A model generated the notes under the pieces. The model did no database searches. It saw nothing but the letters and a program-made list of their open reading frames with translations, and had not been told where the DNA came from. Of a stretch of DNA of 64,000 bases, positions 7,965 to 16,760 are shown piece after piece. This DNA is from Cupriavidus basilensis (GTDB taxonomy: Bacteria > Pseudomonadota > Gammaproteobacteria > Burkholderiales > Burkholderiaceae), in assembly GCF_000832305.1 (NCBI RefSeq), contig NZ_CP010537.1, forward strand, positions 2,604,001-2,668,000, given 5' to 3'. Both the position numbers and the translations under genes were made by a program. Position 1 is the first letter of the stretch. Every line of letters starts with the position of its first letter.

Positions 7965-8900
7965 ATGCCGTCATCCCGCCTCAGCGTCCCCGGCTCGGCC
8001 GCCTGGCTGTCCAGCCTGGCCTTTGTCCTGATCTGGTCGACCGGATTCATCGTGGGCCGGGCCATCGTGCCGGTGGCCCAGCCCAGCCTGTTCCTGCTGG
8101 CCCGCTTCTCCCTGGCGGCCGTGCTGTTCGCGGCCGTGGCCGTGGCCGGCGCAGCGCGCTGGCCAGTGCTGCGCGAAGTGCCGCGGCACTTGCTGGCGGG
8201 CGCGCTCCTGCACGGCAGCTACCTGGGTGGCGGTTACTGGGCCATTGCACATGGCCTTGCGCCGTCGGCCATGGCCTTGCTCGGCGCCTTGCAACCGCTG
8301 CTGACCGCGCTGCTGGCAATCCCGTTGCTGGGGGAGCTTCCGTCCCGGCAGGGCTGGGGCGGGCTTGCACTAGGCTCCCTGGGCGTAGTATTGGTGGTGG
8401 CACCCGCCACCCTGGCCAGCGCACCCAGCCCGGTTTCGCCGTGGGTGGTGCTGGTGGCGGTCATCTCCATCCTCTCCATCACCATGGGCACGATCCTGCA
8501 AAAAACCTCGATTGCCGCGGCCGACCTGCGCGCCAGCATGGCCTGGCAGAACGTGGGCGGCGCCTTCGTGGCCGGCGCGCTGGCATGGCTGCTGGGCGAG
8601 TCGCACTGGCAGCCGGGCATGGCGCTTTGGTCGGCGCTGGCCTGGGCCACGCTGGTGCTGTCGGGCCTGGGCACTTATTTGCTCGTGCGCATCGTCAGGC
8701 GCGGGCAGGCTGCCACTGCCGCATCGCTGATGTTCCTGGCGCCGCCGCTGGCGGCGCTGCAGGCCTGGCTGCTGTTTGGCGACAAGCCTGGGGGCCTGCA
8801 GTTGCTGGGCCTGCTCGTTGCCGGCATTGGGGTCTGGCTGTGCCAGGCCGCCCAGGGCGCCGGGACCCCTCGCAAAACCCGCCATGCCGCCGCACGATGA
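7965..8900 (+). CDS. EamA/DMT superfamily transporter
   Basis: Ten-helix drug/metabolite transporter, 311 aa, with two EamA repeats (about residues 18-145 and 160-295). Typical landmarks are FVLIWSTGFIVGR in helix 1, and ALLGALQPLLTALLAIPLLG followed by GELPS at the end of the first repeat. Its last 17 nt overlap the start of the following AraC gene, so the two are very likely one transcription unit. Substrate unknown. Confidence 0.9.
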   Translation: MPSSRLSVPGSAAWLSSLAFVLIWSTGFIVGRAIVPVAQPSLFLLARFSLAAVLFAAVAVAGAARWPVLREVPRHLLAGALLHGSYLGGGYWAIAHGLAPSAMALLGALQPLLTALLAIPLLGELPSRQGWGGLALGSLGVVLVVAPATLASAPSPVSPWVVLVAVISILSITMGTILQKTSIAAADLRASMAWQNVGGAFVAGALAWLLGESHWQPGMALWSALAWATLVLSGLGTYLLVRIVRRGQAATAASLMFLAPPLAALQAWLLFGDKPGGLQLLGLLVAGIGVWLCQAAQGAGTPRKTRHAAAR

Positions 8901-9699
8901 CGATGCTGTGCAGCTGGCGCAGGCGGGCCGGCCGGCGCCGTTGGTGGAGACCCGCGTCTACCAGCCGGAGCGGGAGTGGCATCGCCATGACTACCATCAG
9001 GTCCTGTTCGGCCTGGACGGCGCCTGCGAGCTGGAAATCGGCGGCCACCTGCACCGGCTCGCCCCCTGCGGCGGGCTGATCGTGCCCGCGGGGGAGCGCC
9101 ACGACTTCCTGGGGCTGGACGGCAACCGGCAGTTGGTGCTGGACATGCCGCCGGGCTCGCTCGCGTTGCCGGCCGCGCTGATGGACCGGCCCACGGCGTT
9201 TGCCATCACGGGCGGCTGGAGCGAGCGGGTGCGGCGCCTGGCTACGCCGCCTCAGGCAGCCAGCTCCCGGCAACATCACTGGCAACTGGCCGCCGCCCTT
9301 GCCGCCGACCTGGCGCAGGCGCTGGGCCTGAGCGGCCGCGCCCAGCCCACGCATTTTCCGCTGGCGCGAGTCGACGCCTACCTGCGCCAGCACCTGGATG
9401 CGCCGCTGCGGGCCGACCAGCTCGCGGCACAGTTCGGCTGGAGCGTGCGGCGCTTCCACACCCTGTTCTGCGACGCATTTGGCGATACGCCGCATCGCTA
9501 CCAGACGCGCCTGCGGCTGGACCAGGCCGCACGCCTGCTGGCGGACCGGGCCCAGCCGCTGGCGGATATCTCGCTGGCGCTGGGCTTTCCCGACCAGACC
9601 ACCTTTACGCGCAGCTTCACCCAGCGCTTCGGCATGCCGCCGGGGGCATGGCGTGCGGGCCTCGGGATGGCGAACATCGCCTTGCCGGCATCGCGCTAG
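8884..9699 (+). CDS. AraC family transcriptional regulator
   Basis: 271-aa regulator: cupin-type sensor domain (HRHDYHQVLFGLDGACELEI, about residues 33-52) and a C-terminal double HTH (from about 163), with DYLxxH-like helix VDAYLRQHLDAPLRADQLAA and the second-HTH signature ISLALGFPDQTTFTRSFTQR. The start ATG at 8884 sits inside the end of the EamA gene (17-nt overlap), which suggests translational coupling and local control of that transporter. Confidence 0.9.
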   Translation: MPPHDDDAVQLAQAGRPAPLVETRVYQPEREWHRHDYHQVLFGLDGACELEIGGHLHRLAPCGGLIVPAGERHDFLGLDGNRQLVLDMPPGSLALPAALMDRPTAFAITGGWSERVRRLATPPQAASSRQHHWQLAAALAADLAQALGLSGRAQPTHFPLARVDAYLRQHLDAPLRADQLAAQFGWSVRRFHTLFCDAFGDTPHRYQTRLRLDQAARLLADRAQPLADISLALGFPDQTTFTRSFTQRFGMPPGAWRAGLGMANIALPASR

Positions 9700-9700
9700 C

Positions 9701-9910
9701 GTGCGAGCATGCGATCTTTGCCGGAAGCCGTTCTGGCCTTATGGCTCGTGGCTTGCGCTGGCCTTGCTGGGGCTGGTGGTGGCGCTGACGGCGTTCTTCC
9801 CGGATACGCGCATCGCGCTGTATGTGGGCCCGGCCTGGCTGATCCTGCTGACGGTGCTGTACTACAAACTGGGCATGCAGTCCCGCTCGGCGGTCCAGTA
9901 CCAGGGCTAA
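9701..9910 (+). pseudogene. C-terminal fragment of an amino-acid permease (APC family)
   Basis: An in-frame piece of about 69 codons with two hydrophobic segments. It reads WLALALLGLVVALTAFFPDT followed by RIALYVGPAWLILL, and matches the last two helices of AnsP/CycA/ProY-type permeases (S/D..W.ALAFL..V...A..PDTRIALYVGP.W). The rest of the permease is missing: the AraC gene ends 1 nt upstream. A GTG at 9701 could start translation but no function is expected from two helices. Confidence 0.65.
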
Positions 9911-10031
9911 GCCCCCTCCGGCGTTGCCTTTCCTGCAGTATCCTGCGCGTGCCGTGATGCGGGTGCGGCACGCGCGCTCGCGCTGGCCACGCTAAAATTA
10001 CCCCCGGACCATCAACCGCCAGGGGAGCAGG

Positions 10032-11000
10032 ATGTCAGACGCGCTTGCCACACCCAGCAGGACCAGCGAGGCGAGCACCGAGGCCAAGGCCGCCGCCGTG
10101 GTCGCTGCCCTCGCCAAGGCCGAGATCGACCAGGCCGACCATGCCATGCGCAACTGGACCGACCCCGAGCCCGGGCCGGTCCGCATCGGCTCGCCGCAGC
10201 ATTTGCGCATGTTCTGCAATATGCTGCTGCAAACCCACAACCCCTACAAACCCGCCGTCATCGATTGGCCCAGGCTTGACCCGGATGCCTTGCGCCGGGT
10301 GACCTCGCTGCCAATATGGGATATCGCGGTACAGACCGAAGGCCGTGCCTCCGTGCGCGTGCAGGCCTTCGCCGATACCGTGACCGCCCCCCTGCTGCGC
10401 AGCGCGCTGGAAATGGATGGCGGCGAAGAGGCACGCCACAAGGTGGTGCTGTCGAAACTGGTGGAAGCCTACGGCATCGCCCTGGCACCCGAGCCTGAGT
10501 ACCGCCCGCCAGCTGACGTGGAGTGGGGCTGGCTGGTCACCGGCTACAGCGAGTGCATCGATAGTTTTTTTGCCTTTGGCCTGTTTGCCGCGGCCAAGCG
10601 CTCAGGCTTCTTCCCCGCGGAACTGGTGGAAACGTTCGAGCCGGTCATCCAGGAGGAAGGCCGCCACATCCTGTTCTTCGTCAACTGGGCGGCATGGTAT
10701 CGCCGCAACCTGCCCTGGTGGCGGCGCCCGCTTTACACGCTCAAGGTGATGCGGGTGTGGGCCTTCCTGATCTGGGAGCGTGTTGGCATTGCGCGCGGCA
10801 TCGATGCCGACGGCGTGGCCAAGGACGCCAATTTCCCCATGAACAGCACGTCCTCGCTAGCCGAAGCCCTGTCGCCGCGGGCGATGATCGAGCTTTGCCT
10901 GGCCGAGAACGATCGCCGCATGGCCGGCTACGATCCGCGCCTGCTGCGCCCTGAAACCGTGCCCAAGCTGGCCCGGCTTGCCCGGCGCCTGTTGCGCTGA
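10032..11000 (+). CDS. Ferritin-like diiron-type protein at the hopanoid locus
   Basis: 322-aa soluble helical protein of unknown function. Carboxylate/histidine pairs typical of ferritin-like diiron centres are visible: EMDGGEEARHKVV (about residue 128), SECIDSFFAFGLF, and PVIQEEGRHILFFVNWAAW (about residue 206). It has no signal peptide. Preceded by AGGGGAGCAG 3 nt before the ATG. It is followed 71 nt later by hpnB on the same strand, suggesting co-transcription and a role in hopanoid modification (for example an oxidase or hydroxylase). That role is inference from context only. Confidence 0.85.
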   Translation: MSDALATPSRTSEASTEAKAAAVVAALAKAEIDQADHAMRNWTDPEPGPVRIGSPQHLRMFCNMLLQTHNPYKPAVIDWPRLDPDALRRVTSLPIWDIAVQTEGRASVRVQAFADTVTAPLLRSALEMDGGEEARHKVVLSKLVEAYGIALAPEPEYRPPADVEWGWLVTGYSECIDSFFAFGLFAAAKRSGFFPAELVETFEPVIQEEGRHILFFVNWAAWYRRNLPWWRRPLYTLKVMRVWAFLIWERVGIARGIDADGVAKDANFPMNSTSSLAEALSPRAMIELCLAENDRRMAGYDPRLLRPETVPKLARLARRLLR

Positions 11001-11071
11001 TGCGTGACGCATGATGCATGATGCGTTTATGCCGTCGCTGCCCTACCCATCCTGTCCTGGAGTTTTTTGAG

Positions 11072-12211
11072 ATGTTTGTGTTGTCCCTGATCTCGCTCGC
11101 CATCTGGTGCGTGCTGCTTGCCGGCCGCGCCGGCTTCTGGCGAGTGCGCAAGCCCGGCCCCGCGCCCGCGCCCGCGCAATGGCCTGAGGTGGTCGCCATC
11201 ATCCCGGCTCGCAACGAGGCCGACGTGATTGGCGGCGCCGTGGCCAGCGTGCTGGGCCAGGACTATCCCGCAGCGCTGCGGCTGGTGGTGGTGGATGACC
11301 ATAGCACCGACGGCACCGCCGAGCTGGCGCGCAGCGCCGCGGCAGCGCTGGGCAAGGCGGATGCGCTGACCGTGATCACGGCACGCGACCTGCCGGCCGG
11401 CTGGAGCGGCAAGGTCTGGGCGCAGTCCGAAGGCCTCGCCGCCGCCGACAAGGCAGCACCCGGAGCCGGCTGGGTATGGCTGACGGACGCCGACATCCAT
11501 CACGGCAATGGCGTGCTGGCCCGGTTGGTGGCGCGTGCCGCGCATGAGCAGCGGGATCTGGTGTCGTTGATGGTGCGGCTGCGCTGCGCATCGTGGTGGG
11601 AGCGCCTGATCGTCCCGGCCTTTGTGTTCTTCTTTGCCAAGCTCTACCCCTTTGCACGGGTAAACAATCCGCGCAGCGGCGTGGCGGCGGCCGCTGGCGG
11701 CTGCATGCTGGCGCGCCGTGCCGCGCTGGCCCGCATTGGCGGATTTGCGGCAATCCGGGGGGAACTGATCGATGACTGTAGCCTGGCTGCCTGCATCAAG
11801 CAAGGCGGCTCGATCCGCCTTGACCTGGCCGACGACAGCATTTCCGTGCGCCCCTACGATGACTGGCGCAGCCTGTGGGACATGATTGCCCGCAGCGCCT
11901 ACACCCAATTGCATTACTCGCCGCTGCTGCTGGCCGGCGCAGTGGCCGGCATGGTTCTCACCTACCTGGCGCCGCCCTTGCTGGCGCTTGGCGGCGGCCT
12001 GCGGCTGTGGCCGGCATGGGCCGCCTGGCTGGCCATGGCGCTGGCCTACGCGCCGATGCTGCGTGAATACCGCCAGCCGCTCTGGCTGGCACCCCTGCTG
12101 CCGGTCACGGCGTTGTTCTACCTCGGCGCCACGGTCGACTCCGCGCGCCGCTACTGGCTGCGCAAAGGCGGCCAGTGGAAGGGACGCGCGCAGGCGCCCC
12201 AACGGGGTTGA
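11072..12211 (+). CDS. hpnB: Hopanoid-associated glycosyltransferase HpnB
   Basis: Family-2 glycosyltransferase, 379 aa, with an N-terminal membrane anchor (residues 1-22), GT2 nucleotide-sugar domain (VVAIIPARNEADVIGGAVAS, DDHSTDGT, WLTDADI) and three C-terminal hydrophobic helices (about 285-370). This layout and the sequence match the HpnB subfamily, thought to glycosylate the hopanoid side chain. The start ATG at 11072 has GGAG about 8 nt upstream; the earlier ATG at 11018 adds a tail with no family character. It converges with hpnA (23 nt between stops). Confidence 0.92.
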   Translation: MFVLSLISLAIWCVLLAGRAGFWRVRKPGPAPAPAQWPEVVAIIPARNEADVIGGAVASVLGQDYPAALRLVVVDDHSTDGTAELARSAAAALGKADALTVITARDLPAGWSGKVWAQSEGLAAADKAAPGAGWVWLTDADIHHGNGVLARLVARAAHEQRDLVSLMVRLRCASWWERLIVPAFVFFFAKLYPFARVNNPRSGVAAAAGGCMLARRAALARIGGFAAIRGELIDDCSLAACIKQGGSIRLDLADDSISVRPYDDWRSLWDMIARSAYTQLHYSPLLLAGAVAGMVLTYLAPPLLALGGGLRLWPAWAAWLAMALAYAPMLREYRQPLWLAPLLPVTALFYLGATVDSARRYWLRKGGQWKGRAQAPQRG

Positions 12212-12234
12212 TCGTCGGGGCTGACCGTCGGCGC

Positions 12235-13236
12235 TTACCCCAGGTAGCCAGCGCTGCGGAACCAGTCGAGCGCTTCGCTCAGCCCTTGTTGATATGGCCG
12301 CGCCTGGTAGCCTAGCGCCAGGCGGGCTTTCTCCGAGCTGAAGAACATCCGGTACTTCGACATCGACAGGCCGTCCGCCGTCAGGAAAGGCTCCTTGCCG
12401 GTCATGCGCGCCACCGCCTCCGCCGCGTAGGCGAGCGGGTAAAGCGGCCAGCGCGGCAAGCGCATGGTCGGGGCACGCCGCCCCGTCATGGCAGCGATAT
12501 CGGCCAGCATCTGTTGCAGGCCCACGTCCTGCCCGCCGAGGATGTAGCGTTCGCCGGTCACGCCGCGCGCCAGCGCCAGCATATGGCCTTCGGCCACGTC
12601 GTCCACATGCACCAGGTTGAGGCCGGTATCGACGAAGGCGGGAATCTTGCCGGTGGCGGCCTCTACGATGATGCGCCCGGTGGGCGTGGGCCGCACGTCA
12701 CGCGGGCCGATCGGCGTGGAGGGGTTGACGATCACGGCAGGAAGCCCGTCGCGGGCCACCATGCGCTCCACCACGCGTTCGGCCAGCACCTTGCTGCGCT
12801 TGTAGGCGCCAATCGCCTCATGGCCGGCCATGGCGGCCTCTTCCGTCACCGGCGCGGCGGCGCCCGCGACGCGCAAGGTGGCCACGCTGCTGGTGTAGAC
12901 GATGCGCTCGACCCCGCAAGCTTGTGCCGCCCCCATCACCGTCTCGGTGCCGGCCACATTGGTGCGCACGATTTCCTCGGGATCCGGCGCCCACAGGCGG
13001 TAGTCCGCCGCCACGTGGAAGAGATAGCGCACCCCTCGGAGCGCGCTTTCCATGGCGCGCGCATCGCGCATGTCGCCCTCGGCGATCTCCACGGGCAGGC
13101 CCTCCAGGTTGCGGCGCGGGCTGCCGGCGCGTACCATCGCCCGCACGCGAAACCCGCGCGCCAGTGCCTGCCGCGCCACTGCCGAGCCGAGAAAGCCGGA
13201 TGCGCCCGTTACCAGGACGTAGTCCCCTGAACTCAT
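12235..13236 (-). CDS. hpnA: Hopanoid-associated sugar epimerase HpnA
   Basis: Extended SDR / NAD-dependent epimerase family, 333 aa. Rossmann motif VTGASGFLGSAVA near residue 9, catalytic YKRSK (about residue 158) with the partner TSS upstream, and C-terminal features of the HpnA subfamily (IGPRDVRPTPTGRIIVE). I chose the ATG at 13236 (MSSGDYVLVTGASGFLG); a longer opening to 13353 runs into the shared promoter region. It is divergent from ispH, with 158 nt between the starts. Confidence 0.92.
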   Translation of the reverse strand: MSSGDYVLVTGASGFLGSAVARQALARGFRVRAMVRAGSPRRNLEGLPVEIAEGDMRDARAMESALRGVRYLFHVAADYRLWAPDPEEIVRTNVAGTETVMGAAQACGVERIVYTSSVATLRVAGAAAPVTEEAAMAGHEAIGAYKRSKVLAERVVERMVARDGLPAVIVNPSTPIGPRDVRPTPTGRIIVEAATGKIPAFVDTGLNLVHVDDVAEGHMLALARGVTGERYILGGQDVGLQQMLADIAAMTGRRAPTMRLPRWPLYPLAYAAEAVARMTGKEPFLTADGLSMSKYRMFFSSEKARLALGYQARPYQQGLSEALDWFRSAGYLG

Positions 13237-13394
13237 ATCACCCACCGAAAAAACCCTCAAAGTGTTGCTGGCTGTAGCCAGGTGCCAGGCAAAGGTTGCG
13301 GCACCGGTATATAGTAACCACCGTATGACGGGAAAGTGATTCCGGAATATCAACTTATGCTGAACCCGTTGACAGGGTCGGGGGGCCTATCTTT
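13237..13394. promoter_or_regulatory. Divergent hpnA / ispH promoter region
   Basis: 158 nt between divergent starts. It contains the only AT-rich patch nearby, GGTATATAGTAACC (13305-13318), which can serve as a -10 on either strand, and a TTGACA at 13369-13374 too close to the ispH ATG to be its own -35. No operator symmetry stands out. Confidence 0.4.
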
Positions 13395-14396
13395 ATGCAG
13401 GTGATTCTTGCTCAACCCCGCGGTTTTTGTGCTGGTGTGGTGCGCGCGATCGAGATTGTAGACCGTGCCCTCGTCAAACACGGAGCCCCGGTGTTCGTGC
13501 GACACGAAATCGTGCACAACAAGCACGTGGTCGAAGGGTTGAGACGCAAGGGCGCGCAATTCGTCGAAGAACTGGACGAAGTGCCAACCGGCGCCGTCAC
13601 CATCTTCAGCGCGCATGGTGTCTCCAAGGAAGTCGAGAGCGATGCGAAGGCCCGCCAGTTGCACTCGATCGACGCGACCTGCCCGCTGGTGATCAAGGTC
13701 CACACCCAGGGGCGCCAGTACGCCGCCAGCGGCCGCACCGTGATCCTGATCGGCCATGCCGGCCATCCGGAGGTCGAGGGCACGATGGGACAAATTCCCG
13801 GCAAGGTAATCCTGGTGCAGAGCGAAGCGGAAGTCGCGCTGCTCGACCTGCCCGCGGACACCCCGGTCGCCTACGTGACCCAGACTACGCTCAGCGTGGA
13901 CGACACACGTAATATAATTGCCGCCCTGAGCCGGCGCTTTGCTAATCTCATTGGACCGGATACGCGTGACATCTGCTACGCCACGCAAAACCGCCAAAGC
14001 GCCGTGCGCGAGCTCTCCAAGCAGGTGGAAGTGATCCTTGTGATCGGCGCCACCAATAGTTCCAACTCCAACCGCCTGCGTGAAATCGGCACGGAGAGCG
14101 GTGTGCCCAGCTATTTGATTGCCGATGGCAGCGAACTGAACCCCGAGTGGGTGCGCGGCGTCGAAGTCGTCGGGATCACGGCCGGCGCCTCCGCCCCCGA
14201 GGAAATGGTCAATGACGTGATCGCCACGTTGCGCCAGCTCGGACCGGTGGACTTGTCGGTCATGGATGGCCGCGAGGAGCACGCCGAATTCCGCTTGCCG
14301 GCTGAGCTGGCCGATCCGCCGCCGCGCAGGCAGGCAGCCGGCACGGCCACCGCCGAAGCCGCGCCGCAGCCGGACCCGCAAACCGCCGCTGGCTAA
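13395..14396 (+). CDS. ispH: 4-hydroxy-3-methylbut-2-enyl diphosphate reductase IspH
   Basis: Last enzyme of the MEP pathway, a [4Fe-4S] protein that reduces HMBPP to IPP and DMAPP. 333 aa. The three cluster cysteines are visible: C12 in PRGFCAG, C96 in DATCPLV and C194 in DICYATQ, together with the proton-relay TNSSNSNRL motif. The C-terminal tail after about residue 305 is low-complexity (Ala/Pro-rich). Located in the hopanoid cluster directly upstream of hpnH, where it can boost isoprenoid precursor supply. Burkholderiales often carry a second, housekeeping ispH elsewhere. Confidence 0.97.
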   Translation: MQVILAQPRGFCAGVVRAIEIVDRALVKHGAPVFVRHEIVHNKHVVEGLRRKGAQFVEELDEVPTGAVTIFSAHGVSKEVESDAKARQLHSIDATCPLVIKVHTQGRQYAASGRTVILIGHAGHPEVEGTMGQIPGKVILVQSEAEVALLDLPADTPVAYVTQTTLSVDDTRNIIAALSRRFANLIGPDTRDICYATQNRQSAVRELSKQVEVILVIGATNSSNSNRLREIGTESGVPSYLIADGSELNPEWVRGVEVVGITAGASAPEEMVNDVIATLRQLGPVDLSVMDGREEHAEFRLPAELADPPPRRQAAGTATAEAAPQPDPQTAAG

Positions 14397-14429
14397 CGCC
14401 CGGGCGCCCCAATAACAAGGAAGTACATT

Positions 14430-15596
14430 TTGGCCATTCCCTTTTTGCAGGTCGCCCGCGTGGGCGCCTATGTCGTCAAGCAGCACCTCTCGGGCAACAA
14501 GCGCTACCCGCTCGCGCTGATGCTCGAGCCGCTGTTCCGCTGCAACCTCGCCTGTAACGGCTGCGGCAAGATCGACTATCCGGATCCCATCCTGAACCAG
14601 CGCCTGTCGATCGAGCAGTGCCTGGGCGCGGTGGACGAATGCGGCGCGCCGGTGGTGTCCATTGCCGGTGGCGAGCCGCTGCTGCACAAGGACATGCCCA
14701 CCATCGTCAAGGGCATCATTGCGCGCCGCAAGTTTGTGTACCTGTGCACCAATGCGCTGCTGATGGAAAAGAAACTGGACCAGTACGAGCCGAGCCCGTA
14801 CTTCGTCTGGTCGGTGCACCTGGACGGCGACCGCGAGATGCATGACCGCTCGGTGAGCCAGGAAGGCGTGTACGACCGTTGCGTCGAAGCCATCGCCGCG
14901 GCCAAGAAGCGCGGTTTCCGCGTCAACATCAACTGCACGCTGTTCAACGATGCCGAGCCGGAAAAAGTCGCCCGCTTCTTCGACTCCGTGAAGGCCATGG
15001 GCGTGGACGGCATCACCGTCTCGCCGGGCTACGCCTACGAGCGCGCGCCCGACCAGCAGCACTTCCTGAACCGCGGCAAGACCCGCCAGCTGTTCCGCGA
15101 CATCCTGTCGCGCGGCCGCGCCGGCAAGAACTGGGCGTTCAGCCAGTCCACGCTGTTCCTGGACTTCCTGGCCGGCAACCAGACCTACAAGTGCACGCCC
15201 TGGGGCAATCCGGCGCGCACCGTGTTCGGCTGGCAGCGTCCGTGCTACCTGCTCGGTGAAGGCTACGTCGACACCTTCAAGGAACTGATGGAAGGCACTG
15301 ACTGGGACGCCTATGGTGTGGGCAACTACGAGAAGTGCGCCGACTGCATGGTCCATAGCGGCTTCGAGGCCACCGCGGTAGCGGACACCATCGCCCACCC
15401 GCTCAAGGCGTTGGGCGTGAGCCTGCGCGGCGTGCGTACGTCGGGCCCGATGGCGCCAGATATCGACCTGACCAAGCAGCGCCCGGCCGAGTACGTGTTC
15501 TCGAAGCACGTGGAGATCAAGCTCGAAGAGATCGGCCGCGCGAAGCCTTCCAAGGCAGCCAACGACGCCGCGTCACGCAAAGCTGCCGCGCACTAA
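14430..15596 (+). CDS. hpnH: Adenosyl-hopene transferase HpnH (radical SAM)
   Basis: Radical SAM enzyme that adds the 5'-deoxyadenosyl group to diploptene, the first step of C35 bacteriohopanepolyol side-chain formation. 388 aa. CxxxCxxC cluster motif in FRCNLACNGCGKID (C38, C42, C45), SAM-binding GGEPLL near residue 78, and a C-terminal SPASM-like Cys pair (KCADCMVH). The start codon is TTG at 14430 with AAGGAAG 7 nt before it; MAIPFLQVAR is the usual HpnH N-terminus. 33 nt downstream of ispH, so the two form an operon. Its last bases abut the inverted-repeat element at 15596. Confidence 0.96.
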   Translation: MAIPFLQVARVGAYVVKQHLSGNKRYPLALMLEPLFRCNLACNGCGKIDYPDPILNQRLSIEQCLGAVDECGAPVVSIAGGEPLLHKDMPTIVKGIIARRKFVYLCTNALLMEKKLDQYEPSPYFVWSVHLDGDREMHDRSVSQEGVYDRCVEAIAAAKKRGFRVNINCTLFNDAEPEKVARFFDSVKAMGVDGITVSPGYAYERAPDQQHFLNRGKTRQLFRDILSRGRAGKNWAFSQSTLFLDFLAGNQTYKCTPWGNPARTVFGWQRPCYLLGEGYVDTFKELMEGTDWDAYGVGNYEKCADCMVHSGFEATAVADTIAHPLKALGVSLRGVRTSGPMAPDIDLTKQRPAEYVFSKHVEIKLEEIGRAKPSKAANDAASRKAAAH

Positions 15597-15710
15597 GAGG
15601 CTGTTTCAAAATGAAGCGAAGCGGTTCTGGCTAGGCGCGCGGCCGCAGACAGTACAAGTGGATCGGCCAAGGCCGCGCAACGACGCCAGAATCTTTTTGA
15701 AATGGCCTCT
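15596..15710. repeat. 115-bp element with terminal inverted repeats (MITE-like)
   Basis: AGAGGCTGTTTCAAAA (15596-15611) pairs with TTTTGAAATGGCCTCT (15695-15710), 14 of 16 positions. The interior also has imperfect symmetry (GCGAAGCGGTTCTGG near the left end, CGACGCCAGAATC near the right). It begins at the last base of the hpnH stop codon and carries no gene. The shape is that of a short non-autonomous repeat or REP-type element. Confidence 0.55.
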
Positions 15711-15730
15711 AAGCCGAAGGCTGGCCAGCA

Positions 15731-15777
15731 AAAAGGCTCGCTCCCGGGTACCACGCGTACCTGGGAGCGAGCCTTTT
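15731..15777. terminator. Strong bidirectional terminator between hpnH and hpnM
   Basis: AAAAGGCTCGCTCCCGGGTA plus C (15731-15751) pairs with the segment 15757-15777 over 21 positions with one G-U, around a 5-nt loop. A-tract on one side and T-tract on the other make it a terminator for both ispH-hpnH (plus) and hpnM (minus). Confidence 0.9.
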
Positions 15778-15831
15778 GTGTCTGGTGCTGTCGCTGATGC
15801 GCTGGCTCGGGCCCGGCGCTCAGACTCGAGC

Positions 15832-16479
15832 TCAGGCGTCGGCGGACTGGCGCGCGTTGTGGTTGGCCAGGTACTTGAGCAGGCCGTCGATGCCGTTGCG
15901 TGCGACGATATCGGCGAACTGGCGGCGGTACACCTCGATCAACCAGGCGCCCATCATGTTGATGTCGTAGATCTTCCAGCCGTTGCCGCTGCGCTGCAGG
16001 CGGTAATCGATCTGCATTTCATCGCCGTTGTTCAGCACGCGCGTCTCCACCACGACATCCGTGGCGCCGCTGGCGGCCAGCGTCGGCTTGTAGCTGAACT
16101 TCACGTTCTGCTCGCGCAGTTGCGACAGCGACACCGCATAGCTGCGCACCAGCAAGGTCTGGAACTGCTCGTAGAGCTGCTTTTGCTGCTCGGGCGTGGC
16201 ATTGCGCCAGGCGCTGCCGACCGCCAGGCGGGTGGTGCGCTCAAAATCGGCGTACGGCAGGAACTGGCGCTGCACGACCGCGGTGATCTTGGCGAGGTCG
16301 CCGTTGCGGGTGTCGGGTCTGGACTGGATGGTGCCGATCACGCCCTCGACCGCCGCGCGTACCAGGCGGTCCGGCGAGGACCTGTCGGCCGTTTGCGCTT
16401 GCGCGGGGCAAACCATGGCCACTGCGGCAAGCGGAACGAGGGGAACGAGGGCCTGCAAAGCAATACCGTGTTTCTTCAT
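15832..16479 (-). CDS. hpnM: Hopanoid-associated MlaC/Ttg2D-like periplasmic lipid carrier HpnM
   Basis: 215-aa secreted protein of the MlaC (toluene-tolerance Ttg2) family. The signal peptide runs MKKHGIALQALVPLVPLAAV to AQA (cleavage near residue 29). Conserved landmarks are QRQFLPYADFERTTRLAVG and RSGNGWKIYDINMMGAWLIE. I start at the ATG at 16479; the upstream opening to 16605 has no signal-peptide character. It probably carries hopanoid or phospholipid through the periplasm. It is divergent from hpnN (281 nt between the starts) and the terminator at 15731-15777 follows it. Confidence 0.92.
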   Translation of the reverse strand: MKKHGIALQALVPLVPLAAVAMVCPAQAQTADRSSPDRLVRAAVEGVIGTIQSRPDTRNGDLAKITAVVQRQFLPYADFERTTRLAVGSAWRNATPEQQKQLYEQFQTLLVRSYAVSLSQLREQNVKFSYKPTLAASGATDVVVETRVLNNGDEMQIDYRLQRSGNGWKIYDINMMGAWLIEVYRRQFADIVARNGIDGLLKYLANHNARQSADA

Positions 16480-16760
16480 GCGAATTTGGACCTGAAAATG
16501 CCAGTCGGTTCGCCGCCGGCAATGCCCGGCGGACTTGCCAGGAAAATCAAACAGGAAACGCGCCGCGCGGCGCCGCTGCAAGGCTGCAGCCCGGTCCGCG
16601 CGCACGTGCCGGGGCAGTATAGCGTACCGGCGCGCGCGCTCCGCGCAGCGCCATACCGCGCCGTCCCGTTATACTCGCGGCTGCCACTTTGCGCCCTGCT
16701 TTGCGCCGTTGACTACGCGCGTCGTTGCGCGCCACACCGTTACTGCTTCCTATATCGCCC

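Noticed and set aside
13350..15509. Minus-strand open frame of about 719 codons opposite ispH and hpnH
   Set aside because: It is the antisense of two well-identified genes, has no domain and is His/Ala/Gln-rich, which is typical of GC-rich antisense frames.
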